From assembly GCF_000315625.1 (NCBI RefSeq), contig NW_005434608.1, positions 319,747-383,746 of the forward strand: 64,000 nt of DNA, written 5' to 3'. The notes under the pieces were generated by a model that saw only the letters and a program-made list of their open reading frames with translations, ran no database searches and was not told where the DNA came from. This document shows, one piece after another, positions 32,610 through 44,793 of the stretch (the stretch's first letter is position 1; every line of letters begins with the position of its first letter). The translations under genes were made by a program, and so were the position numbers. Source of the DNA: Guillardia theta CCMP2712 (taxonomy: Eukaryota; Cryptophyceae; Pyrenomonadales; Geminigeraceae).

Positions 32610-35600
32610 ATGTGGTCGGGCAGCGAAGGGAGTATGAGCGCGGCAGAGAGCCTACTGGAGCGGCTCATGGCGGGGAACATCAGCACAGAAGTGAGCAGAG
32701 AGGATGGGAGAGGAGGAAGGTACGAGGGAGACGACGAGGACGGGAGGAGGTGGAGAGATAGCGGTGCTTCTTGGTATGCAAACGGGTACGGTGAAGATGA
32801 AGAAGCGGAATACAGCAGCGTCCAGTCGAGTGTGTGGTCGTCTAGCGTCGATGTAAGCATTCATGAACGAACAGAGAACATGATGGACCTGAAGAAGACG
32901 ATCAGAACTCGATGGAGTGAGTTCGAGAACCAAAATGCTGGCACTTCACCTTCGAACCTATCCTCTGAAGTCTTCCAGCAAGATTCTAGAAGATCCAGCC
33001 TGAAGAATGGACTCAGCGAGGAGCACGGAAGAGGAGAGGTGATCTATCTCTTGATCTCTTGCCTGATGCCACGTGAAGCTGCTGCAGGCCAACATAGTCG
33101 AGCCCCATCTTTGCTTGGCGCGGGAGACATGGAGGTCCGACGTAGCAGGCACTATCGCACTAGAAGAGGGCGAGCGATGCAGGTTGATCCGATACAACCC
33201 GGAGAGATGGTCTCTTGTCGCAAGCCTGGAGAGGAACCGGGACTTCGTGGGATGGTTTCCCTCCGAGCTCCTCCTGTTCCACAGGGATTCGCTGCCCAGT
33301 GTGGCGGATGGTGCGAGCCCGCGGTCGTCCGCGCTGTCCATAGCGAGTCTGTCGTTGAACGATGCGATGATGAAGGAGAGGATGCTCCTGGCAGCAGCTG
33401 AGGAGAGGAAACACGAGATGCCCCGGGGTAGCGCCAACGATCCGTCGGCTGATCGCCTCCTCCTCCGCAAGGCCCAGCTACACCACCAGGAGCAAGTGCT
33501 TGAGGAGTTCTGGAGGATGAAACTGTGAGTATGCTGCCTGCGTTTCGTTTTCTCCTCCTCACTCTTGACTCCCTGCCGTGTGCTCAACAGGAAGTCTGAC
33601 AACTGGAACGAGCGAGAGGCTGCCGTCATCGTACGTCACTCGCCACCCCTCCTCTGTCAGAGCCTCTGACTTTCCCTTTCGAGCAGGCGCTGGGGAGAGT
33701 AGCGGACAGCATGCGGGAGAGCAGCACGTCGGCGGATCGGCGGCTCCTGCTCAACGCGTACGTGGATGCAGAGCTCCCTCCTCCTGGTTGGCTGCTGTCG
33801 GCCTCAGTGACAGATGAGGCGGCGAGCAAGAGGGCGAATGGGGGGATGGGGCCGACGGCTGACGTTCATGGAATCATCTCCCTCCTCCCCAAACTTCTCT
33901 ACCAGGAGGCCCTGGAGTACATGCAGCATGCGGGTGATTTCTCCCGTCTCCCCCATTTCCTCCAACCCCTCTCGCTCCTTCCTCCCCTGCCCTCCTCCCT
34001 CTTGTTTATCCCATCCCTCCCCCTCATCCATATACCCTTTCTTCCATCCTCACTTCTATCCTCCTTCCCTTTCTGTCTCTCTTCCTGTCGCTCCTACACT
34101 TTCTCGCTCTCCCCTGTATCAGCCTTGTCACTCGCTCATGGCTTTTTCCTGACCTTTCTCGTCTCAGGAGCTGCCCGACACCTTTATGCAGAAGTTTCTG
34201 CGCATACCCAGCAGGAAAACTCAGTGATCGGGGAGGAGAGGAGCCGGAGCCACCTGTCGAACGAGAGGAGAGGCGATGAGGGAGGAGGGAGAGAACTTCA
34301 GTCCACAAGCAGTTCAGCGTCCCTCCGGCGCTTCATTGGGTCACCGCAGCCCACGTACGAGTCGGGAACATGGCTGCACGAGCAGCTGAAGGAGAGGGAC
34401 ACTCTCTCCTCGCCTGTTGCTGAGAGCGACGAGCAGAACGGAAGACAGAGCTCGAGGCTACAGGAGGAGGAGGAAGAGGAGGAGGAGGAGGAGGACGTGA
34501 AAGTGCGACCGCGGAGGGGCATGCTTGGCAAGGAGCAAGTACAGGAGAGAAGAGGAGCCAAGCTCCTGTTGAAGGATGAGAGTTCAAGCGACAGTGAGAG
34601 AGAATCAAACATGTCACGACGGACAACAAGCAAGTCCTGGAATGGCTCGACAACTGTGAATGACAAGCGTTCAAAGAGACGGCAGGAAGAGGAGGAGGAG
34701 GAGGAAGAGGAGGAAGAGGAGGAGAGGCGTCCAGTGCCAGGTCAAGTGCTTCACCCTCGCCTCACCCAACGTCCTGTAACTGTGCATCAAGAGGAGGAGG
34801 ATGGAAGGGAACCCAGTAAGGTGAAGCCATACGTCGAGGAGAAAGTGGAGGAGGACGGGAGGGAGGCAGAGACAAGGCGAACCAACGGAAACGATAACGA
34901 GAAAGCGACGAAGCCTGCAAGGCATCGAGAAACTTCTGCTGCTACTTCCTACGTGAGGTGAGTCTAGACCAGAAAAAAACGAAAGTCATCTGCTATCTTA
35001 GCTTTTCTCTTCTTCTTCTCTTCTGCTCCTGGCCCCCTTGCTCCTGGTCCCCTCCTTTGCAGCTCATTGCTGATCCCTCGTCCTCTTGACCTGTCTTGCA
35101 GCCTCTCCAAGTTCCTTCCCAGCAGCTTCCGCAGGAGCGAGTCGAACTCCAAAAGAGCAGAACCCCACAGCTCCTCGAGTTCCGAGGACGAGGGTTCTCA
35201 AGGTAGCGGAGCAGCACAAGACGAGCTCTTTCCTGACTTGCTGGCCTGCAGCAGCTGCGAGACGCAGGTCGCAGTTCGCAAGGAACATCGCTTCTCGTGG
35301 GGGATCAGCCAACAGCCATCGGACTTCCTCGGGAGGAGGAGGAGGAGGAGGAGGAGGAGGAGAGCGGTCGGAGTTCTCTCTGGAGAGGCAGAACTCAGCG
35401 ACTAGCTCCGAGCTGAGCAGGCCCGTGAGCTCAATCGGCCTGCCCAAGAGAGAGAACTCGTCGCATCCTCTCGTGGTCCCGCTATCTCTACCTCGCCGAG
35501 CACGCAGCGGTTCTCCTTTCAGCATGTCCTCGAGCGAAGGAGGAGCATCGGGTCTGTCGTCCTACGCCAAGGAGATGATCCAGAAGAAACAGAACAAGCC

Positions 35601-35893
35601 GTCCATAGTCGTCGAGCAAGTGCTGGAGGACGTGAGGAGGAGGAAGGCAGCAAGCATGCAGGTGGAGAGGAGGAGATTGGCGTATGATGCGATGAGAATG
35701 TGTGGGGAGGGAGAGCAAGAGGGGGACGTGGGGATGGGAGGGAGGAGGGAGAGGGAGAAGAAAGAGGTAGGCTGAGTTACTCCGTCCATCATGTTTGTTG
35801 TGTTGATTATCTTGATACTCGTGGATGGTTCTCGTTTTGACTTGGTTCCAACCATTTTTCTACTCTCTCTGTCTCTCTCCCTTTCTCCCTTTC

Positions 35894-35930
<37 letters not shown>

Positions 35931-36661
35931 GCCTCTCCCCTCTCTCTCTCTCTCTGCCTCCCTCCTCCCCTCCCTCCCCCCCCCCCCCCCTCTCTCTCTC
36001 TGCAGATCAACGCTCCCCTTCTCTCTCATTCCTCCAGCGTCGCTCACATGCTTATGGCCTTGGAACGAGCAAAAACTCCGGTACAGGTATCCAACGCCTC
36101 CCCCACCCCCTTCTCCTCTCGATTCACCCTTCCCGCTTACTTACCCAACTCTTCGTTCGTTCCTCGCTCCTTCCTCTCTCTGATCCTCCTCGTGACCTCC
36201 CTGTCAGACTTCGTCTCCGCAGACTCTGCGAGCAGACTTGGCGAGCGTCAAGGAGCAGCCGGACAAGAGCGACGTGCTCTCCAGGGTCAGGAGCGAGATC
36301 TCCCTCCTGCTCACCCCCCGGGGAGCCAAGAAAGAGCAGGAGAAGATCCCGTGGAGCTTCAGCCCCGCGTCCTTGGACCCCGTCTCTCCTCCCGAGGGCA
36401 GGGCGGAGAGAGGCAGGTGGGAGGCTGCAGACGTGCTAGCAGGGAGGTACACGGAAGGGAGGAAGGACGAGACGACGCTGCTGCTGCGGCTGCATGCTGC
36501 TAGCATGGACCCGCTGTCTCCTGCCTCCCAGTACGTTGACCTTGCATGCTATGAGGAGGAGGAGCTGACAGGACGGCAGGAGGAAGGCCAAGACCGTTTC
36601 CCGCATTGCCATGGCTGCCATTGCCTGTCACTCTTGCCTGGACGACCTGGACTTCGGTTGA
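32610..36661 (+). CDS. Large Ser/Glu-rich protein with SH3-like domain, unknown function
   Basis: The start at 32610 gives MWSGSEGSMSAAESLLERLM. Exon 1 runs to about 33037 and joins in phase to ANIVEPHLCLARETWRSDVA (about 33089 on). The next about 55 residues (GTIALEEGERCRLIRYN, DFVGWFPSELL) follow the SH3 pattern, with the acidic loop and the G-W-F-P-x-x-L end. Later exons give LLLRKAQLHHQEQVLEEFW, LKSDNWNEREAAVI, ALGRVADSMRESSTSADRRL, then a long low-complexity Ser/Arg/Glu region including poly-Glu and poly-Gly tracts (34460-35400). Further on are YAKEMIQKKQNKPSIVVEQV, INAPLLSHSSSVAHMLMALE, RSEISLLLTPRGAKKEQEK and finally RIAMAAIACHSCLDDLDFG, stop at 36661. The order suggests a cytoskeletal or signalling scaffold, which is inference from the SH3 domain only. 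Several splice sites in the repeat-rich middle are approximate. Confidence 0.72.
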
Positions 36662-36895
36662 GAGAGCCTGCGCGTGCGAGGAAGGAGGCGAAGGAACACG
36701 AACGAGAGGAGGGGGGGAATGAATAAATCTAGTGAGGGAGCGGTGCACGTAGAGAGCAGATTTGCAAACGTCCTTTCATCGTAACCTCCCGTCTCTTCAC
36801 TCCTCCTCGCCCCTGCCCCCCCTCCCTCTTCCACCTTCTCCCCTCCTCTCCTTCCCCCGTCCTGCTCTTTCAGCTCCAGCAGGGCGTCAAGTGGT

Positions 36896-37505
36896 TCAGT
36901 TCCCCTTGCCGTGTCTCTTGCGACTCAGCCCCGCTCCCTTCCCCAACTTCTCTCTCTTCCTCTTTTGAGTCTCCAGCCGCTTTCTCTCGTACTTGGCCTT
37001 GAGCCGCTCCTCCCGCTCCTCCCCCCTCCCCTCCTGCTGCTTCGGCGGCTGAAAAGTCTTGAGCGGGTCCGCGCCCTCCTTCTTCCTCTTCTTCGAGTTG
37101 ACTGGCAACGAGTCCCGCGCCCTCCTCTTCGCCTCCCTCTTGCTCTGCATCACTTGCGTGCGGAGCGAGGGCGGGAGAAGATAGTCGGGGACTTTAGCCA
37201 GATGCGCCATCTGACGGTTGGGAGCAAGAGTGCGATCGTGCCTGCCGCTCGCATGTCAGAGTCCTCCTACCTCCGTCCACCTTGTTGATCCTCCTCCCTC
37301 CCTCCTCCTTGTTGAATCTCCTCCCTCCCTCCTCCTTCTCTATCCTCCGCCTCCTCCGCCTCCTTCTCTCTCTCAGTCCTCCTATCTCTCCGTTCCTTTT
37401 TGAACGTTCCCTTTCTTTGATCACCTTCGCTTCCACCATACCTCCCCTCCCCTCCATCCAACCAAACCTCTCTCCTCCTTTTCTTCGGCATTTTCTGTAC
37501 TGCAT

Positions 37506-37546
<41 letters not shown>

Positions 37547-38773
37547 CTTCTTCACCTCAGAGCTCGCAGGTCCTGTGGGTTGTGCTGGAAATGCTCCTTG
37601 AGGGTCTTGGAGTTGAGCAACTCAGACTCGATCTCCCTCAGCCTCGCGCGCTTGATCGCCAACTTGGTTACCCGCCTCAGACTGTCCTCTGCTCGATAAC
37701 GGAAGCCCTCCACCTGGAGCAGAAGTGAGGAGGGGGGCGAGGAGAAAAGGAGGAAGAAGAGCGAAGGAGGGGGAGAGGAGGAGAGGAGGAGAGAAGAGGA
37801 CAGTAAGCAAGAGCCCGGTGGAAGAGTAGAGCGCTTGAACAAGCAAAGGAGGAGGAGAAGGACGAGGAGAAGGAGGAGGAGGAGGAGGAGAAGGAGGAGT
37901 TTCACCTGCTGGAGGTTGAAAGGAAGCGGCTCGATCACTTGCATTCCTCTCTCCGCTTGCTTCCCCGCCAGTCCCTCAAGCCTTCCCACCTCCTCCGGGG
38001 ACACCAGCGACAGCGCTGTCCCGTTCTGCCCAGCTCGCGCAGTCCTCCCGACCCTGCCGAGCACACCCACCAGTTGTCAGCAACCCCAGCAGGAGCTCAC
38101 CAGGACTTCACCTGTGGGTGTAGGCGCGGAGGGTACGAGGGAGCTCGAAGTTGACGACCGCGTCAACGAGCTTGAAGTCAACCCCTCTCATCACCCCGTA
38201 CTCCCCGTCCTTGGCCGCCTGCAGGCCTCGCGCCGCCTGTTTCATCGCCTTCTTTGCCTTGCTCGGCTTGCCCTTCCCCGCCTCCTTCGCCTGCTCGATG
38301 ATCTCCCCCTGCCGCGCCAGCCGCTCCTCCTCCAGCTCTGCTGTCGCCTGAGGTCTGATGTGAGCGATGATGAGAGAAGAGGAAAGGAAGAAGAGGGGAG
38401 GAGAAGATCTGAAGTTTGTTACCTTTCCGTTGGCCTTATTCTTTGACGTCTTCTTTGAGGTTTTCTGCGATGCGTATCAAAACTTTGCACTCTCACGATG
38501 TTATCATTACATCATCAAGGTCGCGTTTTCCCGTCTTTTCTTCGACTTCTTCCTCTTCGCTTTCATCATCCTCGCTAGCTTCCTCCTCCTCCTCCTCCTC
38601 CTCGTCTTTCTCCTCCTCCTCCTCCTCCTCCTCCTCCTCCTCCTCCTCCTCCTCCTCCTCCTCCTCCTCCTTTGCTTGCTTCTTCTTTCCAGACTTGTCT
38701 TGCTTTTTCTGCTTTTGAATCTTCAAGCTTGCTTGCTTCTTCGTTGAGCCCTGTTTTTTTGACTTTTTGAGCG

Positions 38774-38815
<42 letters not shown>

Positions 38816-40264
38816 TGATAGCTTGTTTCTTCTTCCCCGACTTTCCTTTCGTCTCGACTTTGGCACTTGTTTTCTTCTTCTTTTTTGAGCTCTTCTTTGA
38901 ATCTTTTTCCTCCTCCTCCTCCTTCTCCTCCTCCTCGTTCTCTTTCTCTTTTTCCTCCTCCTCCTCGGGATCGCTCTCGAGAGCTTCATCCTCGTCTTTC
39001 TCAGCATTCCCAAGGCTCTCATCAGTTGCAATCACGTAGTTGTAGAACCCACGATTGAACCCCTGTATGATGCTCATCCTACTGTTCTGCGGCAGCTCAG
39101 AGTTCAGCACCGCCGCGCGGATCGAGAACTGCTCGAGGAAGAGCTTCAGCTCGTAGCAGCGATCCACGTCGTTGACGAAGAAGAGCACCTTCCCCTGCAG
39201 GATCCCCAGCTTCAGCAGCACGTAAGAGATCAGGAACTTGTCCCTCTGCGAGCAGCGCAGCGAGAATTGAGCAAGGCGGCCCTGCGCGCTCTCGTTGTCC
39301 TCCGCCTTCAGAGTCACGGGATTGTTCATCACCAGCGCCTGCAGCTTCTCCGTGTCCTCCGACAGCGTCGCCGACATGAGCATGCACTGGCAGATGTTGG
39401 GGAGGCTGCCCGCAATGCTCTTGATCTCGTCCTCGAACCCAAAGGACAACAGCAGATCAGCCTCGTCGAGGACAATCATCTCTGTGCTCTCCCTGAGCAG
39501 AACATTGTCAAGCTTTACGTGCTGGTCGAGGCGCGAGGGCGTCGCGATGAGGACGTGGGGCTTCGTGAGAAGGATCGACTTCTGGGCCGCAAGACTCTGA
39601 TCCGCCGTGATGGCAGCCAGAGTGACTGACGGAACGAAGAAACAGAGCTCGGAGAACACTTGTCTGACCTGCTCGACAAGCTCCCTCGTTGGGACAAGCA
39701 CGACTGCGACAGGTCCTGACCTCTCAATCCTGGTGTTCTTGTTGTAGCCCTCTGACTGGAGAATCTTCTGAAGGATCGGAAGCGCATACGCTCCTGTCTT
39801 GCCCGAGCCCGTCTTTGCCTTGGCCAGGATGTCCTTGCCCTGAAGGGCGAGAGGAATAGCTGCAAGAGAAGACAAGATAAGACATTCGAGAAGCAGGAGC
39901 AGGAGGAGCAGGAGGAGCAGGAGGAGCAGGAGCAGCAGCAGGAGCAGCAGGAGGAGGAGCAGGAGGAGGAGGATGAGGAGAAGAAGGAGACTCCTCCTGG
40001 AGAAGCAGGAGGAGCAGGAGGAGCAGGAGGAGCAGGAGGAGCAGGAGGAGTGGGAGGAGCAGGAGGAGCAGGAGGAGTGGGAGGAGCAGGAGGAAAGGCT
40101 CAACCTTGAGTTTGGATGAGAGTAGGTTGTTGCCAACCCATGTGCGCGATCGCCTTCTTCAGCCTGTCGTCAAGCGGGAGCGATGAAAACCCTTCCTGCA
40201 ACCAACGAGTGAGTGGACTGAGCTTGCAAAACTCAGAAGCTACATCCATCTCCATGGGCGCCAT
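36896..40264 (-). CDS. DEAD-box RNA helicase, DBP9/DDX56 type
   Basis: Start at 40264: [20 protein letters not shown]. The Q motif ([11 protein letters not shown]) is spliced to [20 protein letters not shown] (motif I AKTGSGKT; exon from about 39860). Then PTRELVEQ (Ia), [25 protein letters not shown] (II), [10 protein letters not shown] (III) and [19 protein letters not shown]. After [10 protein letters not shown] comes an insertion of about 240 residues of Asp/Glu and Lys tracts, then [20 protein letters not shown] (Va region), [17 protein letters not shown] (VI), [20 protein letters not shown] and the Lys-rich C-terminus with [11 protein letters not shown], stop at 36896. The placing of an acidic insertion before (S/R)RGVDF and the VPDYL segment fit DBP9/DDX56, nucleolar helicases of large-subunit rRNA maturation. 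The insertion here is strikingly long and repetitive. Intron 1 is full of GGAGCA repeats. Confidence 0.92.
39895..40095 (+). repeat. GGAGCAG-type repeat in DBP9 intron 1
   Basis: About 200 bases of AGGAGGAGCAGG units between helicase exon 1 (Q motif) and exon 2 (motif I). Spliced out in the model. The longest frame through it is Ser/Leu repeats. Confidence 0.75.
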
Positions 40265-40299
40265 GGCAAAGGCGAGGAATCAACTCAGTTGCGAGGAGA

Positions 40300-41100
40300 A
40301 GCTCCTGCCGGCGTGGGGTTGAACTTTTCACTTGCTGCGATCTGATGTACTTCAAACCTGCAGCATGAGGTTAGGAGAGTCAGTCGAGCAACTTGGCGGT
40401 GCCAGCTCCTAAAACATCCCCAACCCCTCCTCCGCTCTCAACCCCGAGCAGCAGAAATTCTCCATGATGCAAGACTTCAACCATAACCACCCTCCTCCTG
40501 CTCTGCTCCTCGTCTTCTCCCTCATCTTCACTTGTCCCAACCAGCTCATACTTGACATGTCCCTCCCTCTCCTCTCTCTCTTCCCCCTCACTACTCTCTC
40601 CTCCTCCTCCTCCTCCTCCTCCTCCCCCTCCCCCTACTCCTACTCCTACTCCTACTCCTACTACCACTAGTCTCCTCCTCCCCGTCCCCCCTCCCCTCCT
40701 CCTCCTCCACAACCTCCTCATTCCATTTCATTCCATCATGCCGCACGTGACAGCCGAAGGCCTCGTCCCCCCTCACCCCACCCGGCCTGCCGGTCCCGGG
40801 GCCGGGCACCGATACTGAAACTGCCGGGAAGAAGGGAGGAGGCAGTGGGAGGACATGAAGGAGGCTGGGGAGGAGAGGGGCGATGGGGGAAGGGGAAGGG
40901 GTGGGAGCAGGGGATAGAAAGAACTTTGGGAAAGGAGTGCATCCTTCATATGAGTCGGTAGAGGAGGGTCGACATTAGCTCCAGCTAGAAAGAGTAGAAT
41001 TAACGTTGAGAATGAGAGACGCTCGGCGTGGCTGCTGCCTTGCTGCTCTTGCTTCCAACCTGCTGACTCATGAAACATCAGTCGCAGCATGCCGAGCCCA
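40300..41100. other. Divergent intergenic region, no supported gene
   Basis: CT/CCT-rich sequence (40480-40720, with CTACTC repeats), a GC-rich patch (about 40780-40820, with CCCGGGGCCGGG) and GA-rich sequence. It lies between the divergent DBP9 (minus) and kinase (plus) genes. I see nothing else in it. Confidence 0.5.
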
Positions 41101-41103
41101 GGG

Positions 41104-44100
41104 ATGAAAGCGATTGCAGAAAGCTCCTTTCGCAAGGATAGGGACAACGATGAAGCGTCTCATGGTATGATGGCGAGTTGAGTGATCTCCTGTCGTTCTG
41201 ACTTGAAGTTCCACCATGCAGCGACATTGAACATCTGGGGAGGGAGCTGTGCTCTTATGGACATCGTGTGGCTTGCATTCCTTGTGTTCAAGGCCTCGAG
41301 ACGACGTAGGGACAAAGAGCTGTCTCATCCAGAGGTCTAGGACATGCCGTCCCTCCTGTTTCATGTGATAGCCTAGCAGGAACTCTTTCCCATGATAGGG
41401 ATCATGTTGTCTGTGCTGCTGCTGGCCAACATCTTCTCCGCTTTCATGGTCCTCGGCTTGGCTTGCTGTGATTGCCTGACGCACGTGCAGCGCGGGGTGA
41501 AGATGCATGTGGCGAGGACGTTGCTGAGAGCGAAGAACTGCATCGTCTTTGTCTGGGCGAGTCTCGCTGCGGTAGGACATGACAGCTTGCGATGGTTGAT
41601 GGCATGCCGAAGTCAATGATGCGTCTCATCCCAACGATTATACGAGAAATGGGAGAGGGTTGAATATCTGGTGTTGGTCCTTTAGTGACCGAAGACGATG
41701 GCTTCCATGTTGATAGTGTGATCTACTTTCATGCTCTTGTGCTCTTCCTTGATGGATGTCTGGTCTCCTCGTTCTTGCAGTAGCCATCAAAGTTGATTGC
41801 TCGAACCCTGACGATAGTTGCCTCTGCTTTCAGGACACGCAAGACATGATGCATCAAAAAGAAAGATACGTCCAAACCTTGGTCATGATCGAGGTCTTGT
41901 TCCCCACGAGCCTTACTGGTGGAACTGACTTCATGCGTTCCAGGTGTTGGGTGGACATCTCGTCTTCAGGCAGAAATCCGAGCACGTCTTTTGGTTCCTC
42001 CTGTTGTCTTGGGCTTCTGCTATTCCATGGAGAGAGATATTTACCAGTCCCGTAAGACCCGCACCGAGTTTAAATGATGCTCGTCTCACACCTGATCCTA
42101 CCCAGTCAACCATGTCTGCACAGACGATGTCGATAACAAGTTGAGTTTGCTAGTTGCGTCCGTATGGTTTTGACCTGATGGTTCAGGTGAACTCGCCGAT
42201 ATGATGGGCAACCAAACAAAGCTGCTGGACCTTGAGCAGAGGGTGAGATGTCTTGAAGGACGAGAGGGCTGGGAATGACGCGCGTTGCTGTCAGAACGGC
42301 GTGTTGGGGAGACTGGGAGCTAACATCTTCTTCTACTTTGTGATTGAAAGGATCCACACGTCAGTCAGGAGAGCCTGGATCCTGCAAGTTCACAAGCCAG
42401 GGCACGTGCTCGGGGGGATCTTGTCGGAGATCGGGAAGGAGGAGAAGGAGGAGGACGATGATGAGAAAACGCTGCGAGCAGTCAACGAGTGGGACAGATA
42501 CTACTCGGATGAGGAGCTCTTGCTGCTGGAGAAGGAGGTGAGGGAGGCGGGGAAGGTATGCAACAGCGACAGTGAACCACGTGTGCAGTCGAAGATCAAG
42601 GAGGAGAAGGAGCGATCAGGTGAAAGCCGACGAGAACATGGGATGGGGAGGGGGTAACTGATTGTTGTTGACAGTCGTGGAGTTTAGAAAGACAGACATC
42701 CTGGTGCTGTTGTTGCTTTATTGGTTGTGTGTCTGTTGACGCTCCTTTACCAGCTCGGCAGCGGGTCGTTTGGCAGTGTTTACAGGGTCTGTGATGGCTG
42801 CCGAGAGTCGCTCTTGTGACGTGAAGGGCAGGCGGTAGATTGCAGAACATCCCAACACCTCGCTGTGAAGACTGTGCCGCTGAAAGTGAGACAAGAATAG
42901 GCTCCTCTGCTGATAAGATCATCTTTATGCTCTTTACGATGATGATGATTAGAGCAATGATGAGAACGATGTCGATGATGATGATAATAACGATGATGAT
43001 AACGACGACGATGATGACGATAGCAACATGATCGTAGAGGTGTTGATAGCAACATGATCGTAGAGTTGTTGTGATCTTGAGGTCGCCTTTCTGGCTTGAG
43101 GCTCATTGGCGATGCTCACAGCACGATCGATCTGTGCGAGGGGACAAGGAGCTCATGAACGAGTTGAGCACGATGAAGGTGAGGAGACAACCTTGCTGCT
43201 CGAGGGTTGACTGCAGCAGAAACTCTCTCATCGCAACATCGTCTGCTACCTCGGCACTGAGATACGAGACGACGAGCTCCTGCTGGTTATGGAGTATTGC
43301 GCCGGAGGAAGGTGAGGAAGGGGGCTGAAGGAGGGATGCGGAGTGGAGGAGGAAGGAAGGGGAGGGAGAGGAAGAGGAGGGGCTGGCGTGAAAGTGTCGC
43401 TGCAGCCTTGCCTCGATACTGCATGGGATGGGAGCGATAGACGAGAACATTGCGAGGATCTACACGAGAGATCTCGTGGAGGTGAGCTGGACTAGTTTGG
43501 GAGCCCTTGTGGAGACTGTGGAGCTGACTGGCGAGATGTGCCAGGGTTTGAACTACCTGCACAGAAACTACATGGTGCACAGGTGAGAAGGTCTGAATGG
43601 TGTTGAATAGCTCGTCATGGTCGGGCAGGGACATCAAGTCGAGCAACTGCCTCCTGTCATCGGATGGCGTGATGAAACTAGCTGACTTCGGGGCTGTAAG
43701 ACTTTACCGCTCTCTGCTGTCAGCGCTTGACGAACTTGTCCTGGGCAGACGAAATCTCTCAACAGCGCCAGTACCAACGACCTCCAGGGAACTCCGGGAT
43801 ACATGGCACCTGAGGTATGATCAAGGAGTGCGGCAGGAAGTTGGTTGACTTGAGCAGGTGCTGTGGAGCAAGACTCTGCATCGTCAGAGTGACGTGTGGA
43901 GCCTCGGGTGAATATTCAACATGATCTTGATGACGATAAGATTTGTTGTTGATGATGACGATGATGTGCGATGATGTCTTGGTGTTCTTGTTCTTGTTCT
44001 TGTTCTTGTTCTTGTTCTTGTTCTTGTTCTTGTTCTTGTTCTTGTTCTTGTTCTTGTTCTTGTTCTTGTTCTTGTTCTTGTTCTTGTTCTTGTTCTTGTT

Positions 44101-44693
44101 CTTGTTCTTGTTCTTGTTCTTGTTCTTGTTCTTGTTCTTGTTCTTGTTCTCCTTGTGGTGCCCTGTTGTTGGGAGTTGTTGATGCGAGAAAGTTGATGCT
44201 GAGTTTGCTATTTTCTCTTGCAGATGTTGTGTGTTGGAGATGTTAACCCTCGAACTTCCCTATGGAGCTGCAAACTACGATCAACAGCTTCAGCTGCATT
44301 ATCTTTATCGTTTAGCACAGGTTTGTTTGCTGCTCTCCTCCCCTCCTTTCCCCTCTCCTCTCCCCTCCCCTCCCCTCTCCTCTCCTCTCCTCTCCTCTCC
44401 TCTCCTCTCCTCTCCTCTCCTCTTCTAACTTTCTCTCTTGGTCTTTACTATCTTTCCGTTCTCTCATCGCTCTCATGTCAGGAACGTGACGATCCACACC
44501 TCCCTGGCTCGCTGAGTGAGGACGCGAGAGAATTTATCAAGAAATGTCTACGGGTTGTAGCGAGGGGAAGAGGGGGATGGGGGATGGGAGGGGGTTGGGA
44601 AGAGGAGGGGGGCTGTAAGAGGAGGTGTGTGCTGTGGTAGTCTAATGAGGTTTGAAGGTGGACCCATCTCTGAGAAGCAACACATTGAAGCTC
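41104..44693 (+). CDS. Multipass membrane protein with STE11/MEKK-type protein kinase domain (3' end lost in gap)
   Basis: ATG at 41104 (MKAIAESSFRKDRDND) is spliced to a series of hydrophobic exons: LMDIVWLAFLVFKASRRR, FPMIGIMLSVLLLANIFSAF with FMVLGLACC, IVFVWASLAA, VFWFLLLSWASAIPW, and LGANIFFYFVIERIH. So there are about five membrane segments between 41220 and 42360. A charged linker and FRKTDIL lead to a complete kinase core: LGSGSFGSVYR (42754-42786, Gly loop), LAVKTVPLK (Lys), KLSHRNIVCYLG, LVMEYCAGGSLASILHGMG, GLNYLHRNYMVHRDIKSSNC (HRD), KLADFGA (DFG), GTPGYMAPE, RQSDVWSLG, CCVLEMLTLELPY, FIKKCLRVDPSLRSNTLKL. GTPGYMAPE and HRDIKSSN are typical of STE11/MEKK Ser/Thr kinases. All catalytic residues are present. 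The gene runs into the N gap at 44694, and the Gly-loop/Lys exon join has one ambiguous boundary. Confidence 0.85.
43984..44149 (+). repeat. (TTCTTG)n hexanucleotide array in a kinase intron
   Basis: About 27 near-perfect TTCTTG copies between the exon ending SDVWSLG and the exon starting CCVLEMLTL. Frames read as Phe-Leu or Cys-Ser repeats, but the flanking kinase motifs require it to be spliced out. Confidence 0.85.
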
Positions 44694-44793
44694 NNNNNNN
44701 NNNNNNNNNNNNNNNNNNNNNNNNNNNNNNNNNNNNNNNNNNNNNNNNNNNNNNNNNNNNNNNNNNNNNNNNNNNNNNNNNNNNNNNNNNNNN
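44694..44793. other. Assembly gap, exactly 100 N
   Basis: Exactly 100 N, the usual placeholder for a gap of unknown size. It falls right after the kinase core (VDPSLRSNTLKL) and is followed by poly-A and poly-T runs. The end of the kinase gene and possibly the start of the next gene are hidden. Confidence 0.95.

Noticed and set aside
43971-44246. Cys-Ser and Phe-Leu repeat proteins
   Set aside because: Translations of the TTCTTG array inside a kinase intron.
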